Part shown: in pieces, positions 36,850-49,003 of the stretch
Numbering within the stretch: position 1 is the first letter of the stretch
Layout: the number at the start of each line of letters is the position of its first letter
Source: Phytoseiulus persimilis
Taxonomy: Eukaryota; Arthropoda; Arachnida; Mesostigmata; Phytoseiidae
Reading direction: 5' to 3'
DNA: 64,000 nucleotides
NCBI GenBank assembly: GCA_037576195.1
Contig: CM075102.1
Span: 48,542,745 to 48,606,744, forward strand
Program-made: the position numbers and the translations under genes
The notes under the pieces: model-generated
The model's database searches: none
Seen by the model: only the letters and a program-made list of their open reading frames with translations
What the model was told of the DNA's origin: nothing

Positions 36850-39800
36850 TGGGTTATGGCCAGATTGGTTCCAGGACCACTCCTCAAAACTCGGGAAGTA
36901 ATGGTCAGATTGGAGACGGGATCACCCCTCCAGGTTTTGGAAAGTACGGCCAGATTGGTCTCGTAATCACCCCTCCAGAGTTGGAAAGTAATGGCCTTAT
37001 TGGTCCCGGAATCACCCCTCCGGAGTTGCAAAGTAATGGCCAGATTGGTCTCGGAATCACTCCTCCAAACTCGGAAAGTAATGGTCAGATTGGAGACGGA
37101 ATCATCCCTCCAGGTTTTGAAAAGTACGGTCAGATTCGACTCGGGAGCACCCCTCCAGACTCGGAAGAGTATTGTCAGATTGGTCCTGGAATCACTCTTC
37201 CAGGGTAGGAGAGTAATGGCCAGATTGGTGTCGCAATCACCCCTCCAGAGTTGGAAAGTAATGGCCAGATTGGTCCCAGAATCACCCCTACAGCGTTGGA
37301 GAATAATGGCCAGATCGGTCTCGGAATCATCCCTCCAGAGTTGGGAAGTAATGCTCGGATTGGACTCGGAATCACCCCTCCAGAGTTGGGAAGTAATGCT
37401 CAGACTGGTCCCGGAATCACCCTTCTAGGGTTGGGAAGTAATGCTCAGATTGGACTCGGAATCACCCCTCCATAGTTGGGAAGTAATGCTCAGACTGGTC
37501 CCGGAATCACCCATCTAGGGTTGGGAAGTAATGCTCAGATTGGTCTCGGAATCACGCCTCCAGAATTGGGAAGTAATGCTCAGATTAGTCTCAGGATCAC
37601 CCCTCCAGGGTTGGAAAGTGATGGCCAGATTGGTCTCGGAATCACCCCTCCAGAGTTTGAAAGTAATGGCCAGATTGGTCCCAGAATCACCCCTCCAGAG
37701 TTGGGAAGTAATGGCCAGATTGGTCTCGGAATCACCCCTCCAGAGTTGGAAACGAATGGCCAGATTGGTCCCGGAATCACCCCTCCAGAGTTGGAAACTA
37801 ATGGCCAGATTGGTCTCGGAATCACCCCTCCAGAGTTGGAAAGTAATGGCCAGATTGGTCTCGGAATCACCCCTCCAGAGTTGGAAAGTAATGGCCAGAT
37901 TGGTCTCTGAATCACCCCTCCAGAGTTGGAAAGTAATGGCCAGATTGGTCCCAGAATCACCCCTCCAGAGTTGGAAAGTAATGGTCAGATTGGTCCCGGA
38001 ATCACCCCCCCAAGAGTTGGAAAGTAATGGCCAGATTGGGCCCGGAATCACCCCTCCAGAGTTGGAAACTAATGGCCAGATTGGTCCCGGAATCACCCCA
38101 ACAGAGTTGGAAAGTAATGGCCAGATTGGTCTCGGAATCACCCCTCCAGAGTTGGAAAGTTATGGCCAGATTGGCACCGGAATCACCCCTCCAGAGTTGG
38201 AATCTGAAGGCCAGATTGGTCTCGTAATCACCCCTCCAGAGTTGGAGAGTAATGGCCTGATCGGTCCCAGAATCACCCCTCCAGAGTTGGGAAGTAATGG
38301 CCAGATTGGTCCCAGAATCACCCCTCCGGAGTTGGAAAGTTATGGCCAGATTGTTCTCGGAATCACCCCTCCAGAGTTGGAAAGAAATGGCCAGATTGAT
38401 ACCGGAATCACCCATCCAGAGTTGGAATCTGAAGGCCAGATTGGTCTCGTAATCACCCCTCCAGAGTTGGAAACGAATGGCCAGATTGGTCCCAGAATCA
38501 CCCCTCCAGAGTTGGAAACTAATGGCCAGATTGGTCTCGGAATCACCCCTCCAGAGTTGGAAAGTAATGGCCAGATTGGTCCCAGAATCACCCCTCCAGA
38601 GTTGGAAAGTAATGGCCAGATTGGTCTCGGAATCACCCCTCCAGAGTTGGAAAGTAATGGCCAGATTGGTCCCAGAATCACCCCTCGAGAGTTGGGAAGT
38701 AATGGCCAGATTGGTCTCGGAATCACCCCTCCAGAGTTTGAAAGTAATGGCCAGATTGGTCCCAGAATCACCCCTCCAGAGTTGGGAAGTAATGGCCAGA
38801 TTGGTCTCGGAATCACCCCTCCAGAGTTGGAAACGAATGGCCAGATTGGTCCCAGAATCACCCCTCCAGAGTTGGAAACTAATGGCCAGATTGGTCTCGG
38901 AATCACCCCTCCAGAGTTGGAAAGTAATGGCCAGATTGGTCTCGGAATCACCCCTCCAGAGTTGGAAAGTAATGGCCAGATTGGTCCCAGAATCACCCCT
39001 CCAGAGTTGGGAAGTAATGGCCAGATTGGTCTCGGAATCACCCCTCCAGAGTTGGAAACGAATGGCCAGATTGGTCCCGGAATCACCCCCCCAAGAGTTG
39101 GAAAGTAATGGCCAGATTGGGCCCGGAATCACCCCTCCAGAGTTGGAAACTAATGGCCAGATTGGTCCCGGAATCACCCCAACAGAGTTGGAAAGTAACG
39201 GCCAGATTGGTCTCGGAATCACCCCTCCAGAGTTGGAAAGTTATGGCCAGATTGGTACCGGAATCACCCCTCCAGAGTTGGAATCTGAAGGCCAGATTGG
39301 TCTCGTAATCACCCCTCCAGAGTTGGAGAGTAATGGCCTGATCGGTCCCAGAATCACCCCTCCAGAGTTGGGAAGTAATGGCCAGATTGGTCCCAGAATC
39401 ACCCCCCCAAGAGTTGGAAAGTTATGGCCAGATTGTTCTCGGAATCACCCCTCCAGAGTTGGAGAGTAATGGCCAGATTGGTCCCAGAATCACCCCTCCG
39501 GAGTTGGAAAGTTATGGCCAGATTGTTCTCGGAATCACCCCTCCAGAGTTGGAAAGAAATGGCCTGATCGGTCCCAGAATCACCCCTCCAGAGTTGGGAA
39601 GTAATGGCCAGATTGGTCCCAGAATCACCCCTCCAGAGTTGGAGAGTAATGGCCTGATCGGTCCCAGAATCACCCCTCCAGAGTTGGGAAGTAATGGCCA
39701 GATTGGTCCCAGAATCACCCCTCCAGAGTTGGAAACTAATGGCCAGATTGGTCCCAGAATCACCCCTCCGGAGTTGGAAAGTTATGGCCAGATTGGTCTC

Positions 39801-40570
39801 GTAATCACCCCTCCAGAGTTGGAGAGTAATGGCCTGATCGGTCCCAGAATCACCCCTCCAGAGTTGGGAAGTAATGGCCAGATTGGTCCCAGAATCACCC
39901 CTCCAGAGTTGGAAAGTTATGGCCAGATTGGTCTCGTAATCACCCCTCCAGAGTTGGAGAGTAATGGCCTGATAGGTCCCAGAATCACCCCTCCAGAGTT
40001 GGGAAGTAATGGCCAGATTGGTCCCAGAATCACCCCCCCAAGAGTTGGAAAGTAATGGCCAGATTGGGCCCGGAATCACCCCTCCAGAGTTGGAGAGTAA
40101 TGGCCAGATTGGTCCCAGAATCACCCCTCCGGAGTTGGAAAGTTATGGCCAGATTGTTCTCGGAATCACCCCTCCAGAGTTGGAGAGTAATGGCCTGATC
40201 GGTCCCAGAATCACCCCTCCAGAGTTGGAAACTAATGGCCAGATTGGTCCCAGAATCACCCCTCCAGAGTTGGAAAGTTATGGCCAGATTGGTCTCGTAA
40301 TCACCCCTCCAGAGTTGGAGAGTAATGGCCTGATCGGTCCCAGAATCACCCCCCCAAGAGTTGGAAAGTAATGGCCAGATTGGGCCCGGAATCACCCCTC
40401 CAGAGTTGGAAACTAATGGCCAGATTGGTCCCAGAATCACCCCTCCAGAGTTGGAAAGTTATGGCCAGATTGGTCTCGTAATCACCCCTCCAGAGTTGGG
40501 AAGTAATGGCCAGATTGGTCCCAGAATCACCCCCCCAAGAGTTGGAAAGTAATGGCCAGATTGGGCCCGG

Positions 40571-40844
40571 ATGTCCGGCTCGTTGGCCGTGTGGCATAAA
40601 CCAACGCCTTGGGTGCCACGCTAAGCTAGCAATCGCGGGTTCGATCCCCGGCCGGGACAACAAATTTCTTATGTGGTAAAAAGAGGATTTAATTTATATC
40701 AGAATTAAATCTGAACCATCTTAAGACTCAAGCCCACCGCCCGCAATGGGATTTGCGAGGCGATAGGGAGTGTTACTGAAGCAATACCGAAAGGTGAATC
40801 CGGGACACTCCTGAGGGCTGGCTGAGAGGTTCAGCCGAAAACAG
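40571..40844 (+). mobile_element. tRNA-derived SINE inserted in the minisatellite
   Basis: The 274-bp insert has a tRNA-like head with an A-box-like TGGCCGTGTGG (40584-40594) and a B box GGTTCGATCCC (40638-40648), followed by GCCGGGAC resembling a tRNA acceptor end. After an AT-rich linker comes a body unrelated to tRNA, ending GCCGAAAACAG. Perfect 13-bp direct repeats AGATTGGGCCCGG flank it (40558-40570 and 40845-40857). These are part of the minisatellite monomer, so the repeat is the target duplication. Transcription would be by RNA polymerase III, and mobility would depend on a LINE. No A-run is present at the 3' end. Confidence 0.9.
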
Positions 40845-43800
40845 AGATTGGGCCCGGAATCACCCCTCCGGAGTTGGAAAGTTATGGCCAGATTGGTCTC
40901 GTAATCACCCCTCCAGAGTTGGAGAGTAATGGCCTGATCGGTCCCAGAATCACCCCTCCAGAGTTGGAAACTAATGGCCAGATTGGTCCCAGAATCACCC
41001 CTCCAGAGTTGGAAAGTTATGGCCAGATTGGTCTCGTAATCACCCCTCCAGAGTTGGAGAGTAATGGCCTGATCGGTCCCAGAATCACCCCTCCAGAGTT
41101 GGGAAGTAATGGCCAGATTGGTCCCAGAATCACCCCCCCAAGAGTTGGAAAGTAATGGCCAGATTGGGCCCGGAATCACCCCTCCAGAGTTGGAGAGTAA
41201 TGGCCAGATTGGTCCCAGAATCACCCCTCCGGAGTTGGAAAGTTATGGCCAGATTGTTCTCGGAATCACCCCTCCAGAGTTGGAAAGAAATGGCCAGATT
41301 GATACCGGAATCACCCATCCAGAGTTGGAATCTGAAGGCCAGATTGGTCTCGTAATCACCCCTCCAGAGTTGGAAAGAAATGGCCAGATTGATACCGGAA
41401 TCACCCCTCCAGAGTTGGAAAGTAATGGCCAGATTGGTCCCGGAATCACCCCCCCCCAAGAGTTGGAAAGTAATGGCCAGATTGGGCCCGGAATCTCCCC
41501 TCCAGAGTTGGAAACTAATGGCCAGATTGGTCCCGGAATCACCCCAACAGAGTTGGAAAGTAATGGCCAGATTGGTCTCGGAATCACCCCTCCAGAGTTG
41601 GAAAGTTATGGCCAGATTGGTACCGGAATCACCCCTCCAGAGTTGGAATCTGAAGGCCAGATTGGTCTCGTAATCACCCCTCCAGAGTAGGAGAGTAATG
41701 GCCTGATCGGTCCCAGAATCACCCCTCCAGAGTTGGGAAGTAATGGCCAGATTGGTCCCAGAATCACCCCTCCGGAGTTGGAAAGTTATGGCCAGATTGT
41801 TCTCGGAATCACCCCTCCAGAGTTGGAAAGAAATGGCCAGATTGATACCGGAATCACCCATCCAGAGTTGGAAACTAATGGCCAGATTGGTCTCGTAATC
41901 ACCCCTCGAGAGTTGGAAACTAATGGCCAGATTGGTCTCGGAATCATCCCTCTAAAGTAGGAAAGTAATGGCCAGATCGGCACCGGAATCACCCCTCCAG
42001 AGTTGGAAACTAATGCCCAGATTGGTCTCGGAATCACCCCTCCAGAGTTGGAGAGTAATGGCCTGATCGGTCCCAGAATCACCCCTCCAGAGTTGGGAAG
42101 TAATGGCCAGATTGGTCCCAGAATCACCCCTCCGGAGTTGGAAAGTTATGGCCAGATTGTTCTCGGAATCACCCCTCCAGAGTTGGAAAGTGATGGCCAG
42201 ATTGGTCCCAGAGTCACCTCTCCAGAGTTGGAAAGTTATGGCCAGATTGGTCCCAGAATCACCCCTCCAGAGTTGGAAAGTTATGGCCAGATTGGTCCCG
42301 GAATCGCCCCTCCAGAGTTGGAAAGTAATGGTCGGATTAGTCTCGGAATCACCCCTCCAGAGTTGGAAAGTAATGGCCGGATTGGTCTTGGAATCACCGC
42401 TCCAGAGTTGGGAAGTAATGGCCAGATTGGTCTCGTAATCACCCCTCCAGAGTTGGAAACGAATGGCCAGATTGGTCCCAGAATCACCCCTCCAGAGTTG
42501 GAAACTAATGGCCAGATTGGTCTCGGAATCACCCCTCCAGAGTTGGAAAGTAATGGCCAGATTGGTCCCAGAATCACCCCTCCAGAGTTGGAAAGTAATG
42601 GCCAGATTGGTCTCGGAATCACCCCTCCAGAGTTGGAAAGTAATGGCCAGATTGGTCCCAGAATCACCCCTCGAGAGTTGGGAAGTAATGGCCAGATTGG
42701 TCTCGGAATCACCCCTCCAGAGTTTGAAAGTAATGGCCAGATTGGTCCCAGAATCACCCCTCCAGAGTTGGGAAGTAATGGCCAGATTGGTCTCGGAATC
42801 ACCCCTCCAGAGTTGGAAACGAATGGCCAGATTGGTCCCAGAATCACCCCTCCAGAGTTGGAAACTAATGGCCAGATTGGTCTCGGAATCACCCCTCCAG
42901 AGTTGGAAAGTAATGGCCAGATTGGTCTCGGAATCACCCCTCCAGAGTTGGAAAGTAATGGCCAGATTGGTCCCAGAATCACCCCTCCAGAGTTGGGAAG
43001 TAATGGCCAGATTGGTCTCGGAATCACCCCTCCAGAGTTGGAAACGAATGGCCAGATTGGTCCCGGAATCACCCCCCCAAGAGTTGGAAAGTAATGGCCA
43101 GATTGGGCCCGGAATCACCCCTCCAGAGTTGGAAACTAATGGCCAGATTGGTCCCGGAATCACCCCAACAGAGTTGGAAAGTAACGGCCAGATTGGTCTC
43201 GGAATCACCCCTCCAGAGTTGGAAAGTTATGGCCAGATTGGTACCGGAATCACCCCTCCAGAGTTGGAGAGTAATGGCCTGATCGGTCCCAGAATCACCC
43301 CTCCAGAGTTGGGAAGTAATGGCCAGATTGGTCCCAGAATCACCCCCCCCAAGAGTTGGAAAGTTATGGCCAGATTGTTCTCGGAATCACCCCTCCAGAG
43401 TTGGAGAGTAATGGCCAGATTGGTCCCAGAATCACCCCTCCGGAGTTGGAAAGTTATGGCCAGATTGTTCTCGGAATCACCCCTCCAGAGTTGGAAAGAA
43501 ATGGCCTGATCGGTCCCAGAATCACCCCTCCAGAGTTGGGAAGTAATGGCCAGATTGGTCCCAGAATCACCCCTCCAGAGTTGGAGAGTAATGGCCTGAT
43601 CGGTCCCAGAATCACCCCTCCAGAGTTGGGAAGTAATGGCCAGATTGGTCCCAGAATCACCCCTCCAGAGTTGGAAACTAATGGCCAGATTGGTCCCAGA
43701 ATCACCCCTCCGGAGTTGGAAAGTTATGGCCAGATTGGTCTCGTAATCACCCCTCCAGAGTTGGAGAGTAATGGCCTGATCGGTCCCAGAATCACCCCTC

Positions 43801-44512
43801 CAGAGTTGGGAAGTAATGGCCAGATTGGTCCCAGAATCACCCCTCCAGAGTTGGAAAGTTATGGCCAGATTGGTCTCGTAATCACCCCTCCAGAGTTGGA
43901 GAGTAATGGCCTGATAGGTCCCAGAATCACCCCTCCAGAGTTGGGAAGTAATGGCCAGATTGGTCCCAGAATCACCCCCCCAAGAGTTGGAAAGTAATGG
44001 CCAGATTGGGCCCGGAATCACCCCTCCAGAGTTGGAGAGTAATGGCCAGATTGGTCCCAGAATCACCCCTCCGGAGTTGGAAAGTTATGGCCAGATTGTT
44101 CTCGGAATCACCCCTCCAGAGTTGGAGAGTAATGGCCTGATCGGTCCCAGAATCACCCCTCCAGAGTTGGAAACTAATGGCCAGATTGGTCCCAGAATCA
44201 CCCCTCCAGAGTTGGAAAGTTATGGCCAGATTGGTCTCGTAATCACCCCTCCAGAGTTGGAGAGTAATGGCCTGATCGGTCCCAGAATCACCCCCCCAAG
44301 AGTTGGAAAGTAATGGCCAGATTGGGCCCGGAATCACCCCTCCAGAGTTGGAAACTAATGGCCAGATTGGTCCCAGAATCACCCCTCCAGAGTTGGAAAG
44401 TTATGGCCAGATTGGTCTCGTAATCACCCCTCCAGAGTTGGGAAGTAATGGCCAGATTGGTCCCAGAATCACCCCCCCAAGAGTTGGAAAGTAATGGCCA
44501 GATTGGGCCCGG

Positions 44513-44786
44513 ATGTCCGGCTCGTTGGCCGTGTGGCATAAACCAACGCCTTGGGTGCCACGCTAAGCTAGCAATCGCGGGTTCGATCCCCGGCCGGGAC
44601 AACAAATTTCTTATGTGGTAAAAAGAGGATTTAATTTATATCAGAATTAAATCTGAACCATCTTAAGACTCAAGCCCACCGCCCGCAATGGGATTTGCGA
44701 GGCGATAGGGAGTGTTACTGAAGCAATACCGAAAGGTGAATCCGGGACACTCCTGAGGGCTGGCTGAGAGGTTCAGCCGAAAACAG
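44513..44786 (+). mobile_element. tRNA-derived SINE, copy carried by array duplication
   Basis: This appears identical to the insert at 40571-40844, with the same 13-bp flanking repeat (44500-44512 and 44787-44799) and the same neighbouring minisatellite variants on both sides. It lies 3942 bp downstream of the first copy. It is therefore best explained as a duplicate made when a piece of the array was copied, not as a separate insertion. Confidence 0.9.
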
Positions 44787-46344
44787 AGATTGGGCCCGGA
44801 ATCACCCCTCCGGAGTTGGAAAGTTATGGCCAGATTGGTCTCGTAATCACCCCTTGAGCCCGGAATCACCCCTCCAGAGTTGGAAAGTAATGCTCAGATT
44901 GAGCCCGGAATCACCCCTCCAGAGTTGGAAAGTAATGCTCAGAGATGGTCTCGGAATCACCCCTCCAGAGTTGGAAAGTGATGCTCAGATTGGTCTCGGA
45001 ATCACCCCTCCAGAGTTGGGAAGTAATGCTGAGATTGACCCCGGAATCACCCCTCCAGAGTTGGAAAGTAATGCTCAGATTGGTCTCGGAATCACCCCTC
45101 CGGAGTTGGGAAGTAATGCTCAGATTGGTCTCGGAATCACCCCTCCAGAGTTGGGAAGTAATGCTCAAATTGACCCCGGAATCACCCTTCTAGAGTTGGG
45201 AGGTAATGCTCAGATTGATCTCGGAATCACCCCTCCAGAGTTGGAAAGTAATGCTCAGATTGGTCTCGGAATCACCCCTCCAGAGTTAAGAAATAATGCT
45301 CGAATTTACCCCGGAATCACCCCTCCAGAGTTGGGAAGTAATGCTCAGATTGAGCCCGGAATCACCCCTCCAGAGTTGGAAAGTAATGCTCAGATTGAGC
45401 CCGGAATCACCCCTCCAGAGTTGGAAAGTAATGCTCAGATTGGTCTCGGAATCACCCCTCCAGAGTTGGGAAGTAATGCTCAGATTGACCCCGGAATCAC
45501 CCCTCCAGAGTTGGAAAGTAATGCTCAGATTGGTCTCGGAATCACCCCTCCGGAGTTGGGAAGTAATGCTCAGATTGGTCTCGGAATCACCCCTCCAGAG
45601 TTGGGAAGTAATGCTCAAATTGACCCCGGAATCACCTCTCCGGAGTTGGGAAGTAATGCTCAGATTGACCCCGGAATCACCCTTCTAGAGTTGGGAGGTA
45701 ATGCTCAGATTGATCTCGGAATCACCCCTCCAGAGTTGGAAAGTAATGCTCAGATTGGTCTCGGAATCACCCCTCCAGAGTTGGGAAGTAATGCTCAGAT
45801 TGGTCCCGGAATCACCCCTCCAGAGTTGGAAAGTAATGCTCAGATCGGTCTCGAAATCACCCCTCCAGAGTTGGAAAGTAATGCTCAGATCGGTCTCGAA
45901 ATCAACCCTCCAGAGTTGGAAAGTAATGCTCAGATCGGTCTCAAAATCACCCCTCCAGAGTTGGAAAGTAATGCTCAGATCGGTCTCGAAATCAACCCTC
46001 CAGAGTTGGAAAGTAATGCTCAGATCGGTCTCGAAATCACCCCTCTAGAGTTGGAAAGTAATGCTCAGATCGGTCTCGAAATCACCCCTCCAGAGTTGGA
46101 AAGTAATGCTCAGATCGGTCTCGAAATCACCCCTCCAGAGTTGGAAAGTAATGCTCAGATCGGTCTCGAAATCACCCCTCCAGAGTTGGGAAGTAATGCA
46201 CCGATCGGTTCCAGAATCACCCCTCCAGCTTTCAGAATGTATAATCAGACTCGTACCGGAATCACCTCTCCAGACTCGGGAGAGTATGTTCAGTTTGGTC
46301 CCAGAATCACTCCCATATGTTCCAGAAAAAGTGCGGACGAACAG

Positions 46345-46405
46345 ACAAACTGACAAACTGACAAACTGACAAACTTACAGACGAAGCCGATTATATATAG
46401 TAAGG
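46345..46405. repeat. (ACAAACTG)n and shared right flank of the minisatellite
   Basis: After the last monomer comes a GACAAACTGACAAACTGACA tract, then AGACGAAGCCGATTATATAT and AGTAAGGA. Almost the same text (AGACGAAGCCGACTATATAC, AGTAAGA) follows the older array at about 49005-49055. Confidence 0.85.
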
Positions 46406-46767
46406 ATAGTAAGGATAGTGATACATATTGTATGATGGCGATGTTCATCGAGTCGACTCTCCGTAGACTTGGACAACCTCATCCACTTGACGGAATTGTC
46501 ACTGCAGCTTGTCACGTGGACGGGAAGTATCCTCGATCAATTGCTGAGATTCGCCTTTTCGGGGACCCGTTTCGGAGAGATGGGTCTGAGCTTAGAGTCA
46601 TTTAACTGACAAGTGAACATTTTAATACTTCCGATAAACGGAGGAGCATATCCTCACCACTGACCACGCTACTCTGAAATATCTTTGAGGATAACGAAGA
46701 AAAATGGTGTCCCGTGCTCCGATTCCTATAGCGAGATTCCGTAAAGGAGTTCGGATGGATGAAGATA

Positions 46768-47694
46768 CAGGGTGGCTTTTTTTAGTCGGGAATTTTCGAG
46801 CCCGATCTTGTTTTGGCCATAACTTCGTCAATTTTTGAAATTTTCTCAAATCAAGGAGTGATCGATAGAGGATATCGAGGCGGTCATTTTGATACAAAAT
46901 TCAGGAGGATCTGGTGAAAATCCCGGTCGGGAGATGGTTTTGAAAATGACCCTTTCTTTTTTTTCGAGGTCTTCCTAAAAGTTATCGTTAAAACGTCAAT
47001 ATTTATCGGATCGGACCCGTGGGGGTAGCATTCGACGCGCAAAAGGAAGCCGGTCATTCGCCAGAAAACCGATTGAAGTTATCTCGTTTCTCCGAAAAAT
47101 GGCAACCGATCGTATCGAGAATACCTTTGGTGTCGAGGGTGATTTTGGCAACCGAGGGCGGAATCCTGAGCGTGGGTGATTTCCGGTGAAAATAAAAAAT
47201 CATCGGATCGACCTCGCAGCTCAATGTTCGGATGATTCACCCATTTCTGAGTAATTTTCACCAGGGGAGATACCTCCGATTCTGCCTCGTTGAGGAGTTA
47301 CGAGAAGAAATGCGGGGAAAAGAGAGGGAAACGAAATTAGCCAATGGGCAAGGCCTTGAAAAAGGGGTTGATACGATCGCTTGCCATTCTTCGGGGAAAT
47401 GAGATAACTTCGCTCGGTTTTCTGGCGAATGACCGGCTTCCTTTTGCGCGTCGAATGCTACCCCCACGAGTCCGATCCGATAAATATTGACGTTTTAGCG
47501 ATAACTTTTAGGAAGACCTCGAAAAAAAGAAAAGGGTCATTTTCAAAACCATCTCCTGACCGGGATTTCTACCAGATCCTGAATTTTAGATCAAAATGAC
47601 CGCCTCGATATCCTCTATCGATCACTTTTTGATTTTTGAGAAAATTCCAAAAATTGACGAAGTTATGGCCAAAACAAGATCGGGCTCGAAAATT
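46768..47694. mobile_element. CAGGGTG long-inverted-repeat element (best copy)
   Basis: The left end, CAGGGTGGCTTTTTTTAGTC, starts at 46768 and is preceded by TA. The arm 46786-47125 reappears in reverse complement at about 47375-47694, with high identity over more than 300 bp. Landmarks include GATCTTGTTTTGGCC, GAGGCGGTCATTTTGAT, CGGATCGGAC and CGGTCATTCGCCAGAAAACC. The outermost about 28 bp of the right end are missing. The middle about 250 bp is not part of the arms. No transposase frame is present. TA target plus inverted ends would fit a Tc1/mariner-type non-autonomous element, but the superfamily is inferred. Confidence 0.8.
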
Positions 47695-48577
47695 CTGTAT
47701 TGCTCAGACTTACTCCCGAGGACTTCCGGACATTGTAGGCCTGCCAAATCTCAACCGATTTCCAGAATGATGAAACGCACATCTTGCTCGTTCGTCCAAC
47801 CTCACCAGTGCATGAATTCGGTAGCGAGCTGAGAACAGAGTTTTCATCTCCCCGATATCTCCAAGATAGGATCACAAGTTGTTGGGGAGCTGTGTCGTTT
47901 ATCATGGGCACCATTGATGATTTCCGGTTTGGATCACACATGCGAAGATATGCCATCTGCTGTATCACTTGCAATTCAGTGAAGAAACCGTGAGACAGGC
48001 AGATGCTCCGCTCGGGACGAGCAAACCTGATAAACCTCACCTCTCCGAAACTGAAATATGACCCGTCGACGATCTCGTCGAAGCAGAAATAACGAGGGGA
48101 TATCCATGGCTCGGTTGCCGCAATCGCTCACCCCGACTTGTAAAATGCGTACCACATCCCTGAACAGCGGCGCGCTGAATTGGAAGAGGAAAACGGCGTG
48201 CAGGGCGGGACTCACGTTGTGAAACAACGAAGAAACCACATCCGAGAACAGGGGAAGACCTGGGAGGAAAAAGCAGAAAAATAGATTGAGCCAATGCCCG
48301 CAAAATCGCTGTTGAGATTGGACAGGTTTGAAGTAAACAAAATCCAACGGGAGAGCCCGGCAGTTCCAGCACCAACATATGCCAGTTCAGTTACGACTAA
48401 GCTCGCTGATTCGCGAAAGCGACTGGAGCCGGTCGCGATCGCACGGTTTGACAGATATCCCTGGAATCGGGGCGCTGTGCTCTCTCTCCATTCAGTCATC
48501 ATCATTCCTGAGACTATCTTTCCATCCGATTGATTGGTTGATGTTGTGATGTTCAGATGGACTCCGCAGCCACCTCC
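47695..48577. other. Nothing firmly recognised
   Basis: Minus-strand frames at 47663-48505 contain hydrophobic stretches (for example at 48212-48347) that hint at a decayed membrane protein. The hydrophobic pieces fall in different frames and match no family I can name, so no gene is called. Confidence 0.35.
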
Positions 48578-49003
48578 TTAGAATCCGAAGAATATGGTCA
48601 GGTCGATCCTGGAATCACTCCCATAGAGCCCGGAAAGGATGGTCAGACTGACCCCGTGATCAAATCCATAGCTTCGAGAAGCATAATCAGATCGACTCCA
48701 GAATCATCCCCATGGATCTCGGCAAGTATGGTCAGATCGGTCGCGGAGTCAGCCCCCAGACTCGGAGCTTATCGTCAGATTGGTCCTGGAATCACCCTCC
48801 CAGACTCAGAAAACTATGGTCAGGTTGGTCCCGGAATCACCCCTCCAGATTCGGAGAAGTATGGTCAGAGTGGTCCCGGTATCACCCCTCCAGTTTTGGG
48901 AAGTATAGTCAGATTCGTCCTGGAGTCACCCCTCCAGTTTCGGAAAAGTATGGTCAGACTGGTGCTGGAATAACCGCCATATATTCAAAACTTCTTCAAA
49001 TTC
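48578..49003. repeat. Diverged 45-bp minisatellite remnant (~9 units)
   Basis: About nine units follow the ancestral pattern (GGAATCACTCCCATAGAGCC, AAGGATGGTCAGACTGACC). They become closer to the main-array monomer toward the right (GGAATCACCCCTCCAGATTC at about 48834). The array ends in the same (ACAAACTG)-type flank as the large array. Confidence 0.85.

Larger units (their letters stand above)
36850..46310. repeat. Large 45-bp minisatellite array (~200 units) interrupted by two SINEs
   Basis: The array repeats a 45-bp unit: GGAATCACC, CCTCCAGAGT, TGGAAAGTAATGG, CCAGATTGGTCTC. The left edge (36850-37200) and right edge (46200-46310) hold diverged units resembling the old dispersed remnants (AAGTACGGTCAGATT type). 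Inside these lie units with AATGCTCAG (37340-37600 and 44870-46190). The centre (37600-44850) is homogenised for AATGGCCAG. Near the right end eight or so units carry GATCGGTCTCGAAATC. Recurrent one-base variants have a longer C run and CAAGAGTTGG. A block of about 2.4 kb is duplicated (about 38440-40910 and 42425-44850). Because 45 is divisible by three and stops are rare in several frames, open frames up to 525 codons appear on both strands; I regard these as non-coding. Confidence 0.95.

Noticed and set aside
37531..39108. 525-codon open frame and many similar frames in 36.8-46.3 kb
   Set aside because: All are translations of the 45-bp minisatellite. Several frames on both strands are open together, and none has a plausible gene structure.
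40635..40660. tRNA gene suggested by a B box and acceptor-like end
   Set aside because: The head does not fold into a complete tRNA, continues into a non-tRNA body, has target duplications and recurs at 8.9 and 44.5 kb, so it is a SINE.
36850..46310. CRISPR-like array of regular repeats
   Set aside because: Units are directly adjacent with no spacers, and the surrounding genes are eukaryotic.
47663..48505. Possible decayed chemoreceptor or other membrane protein on minus
   Set aside because: Hydrophobic stretches fall in different frames and no diagnostic motif was found.
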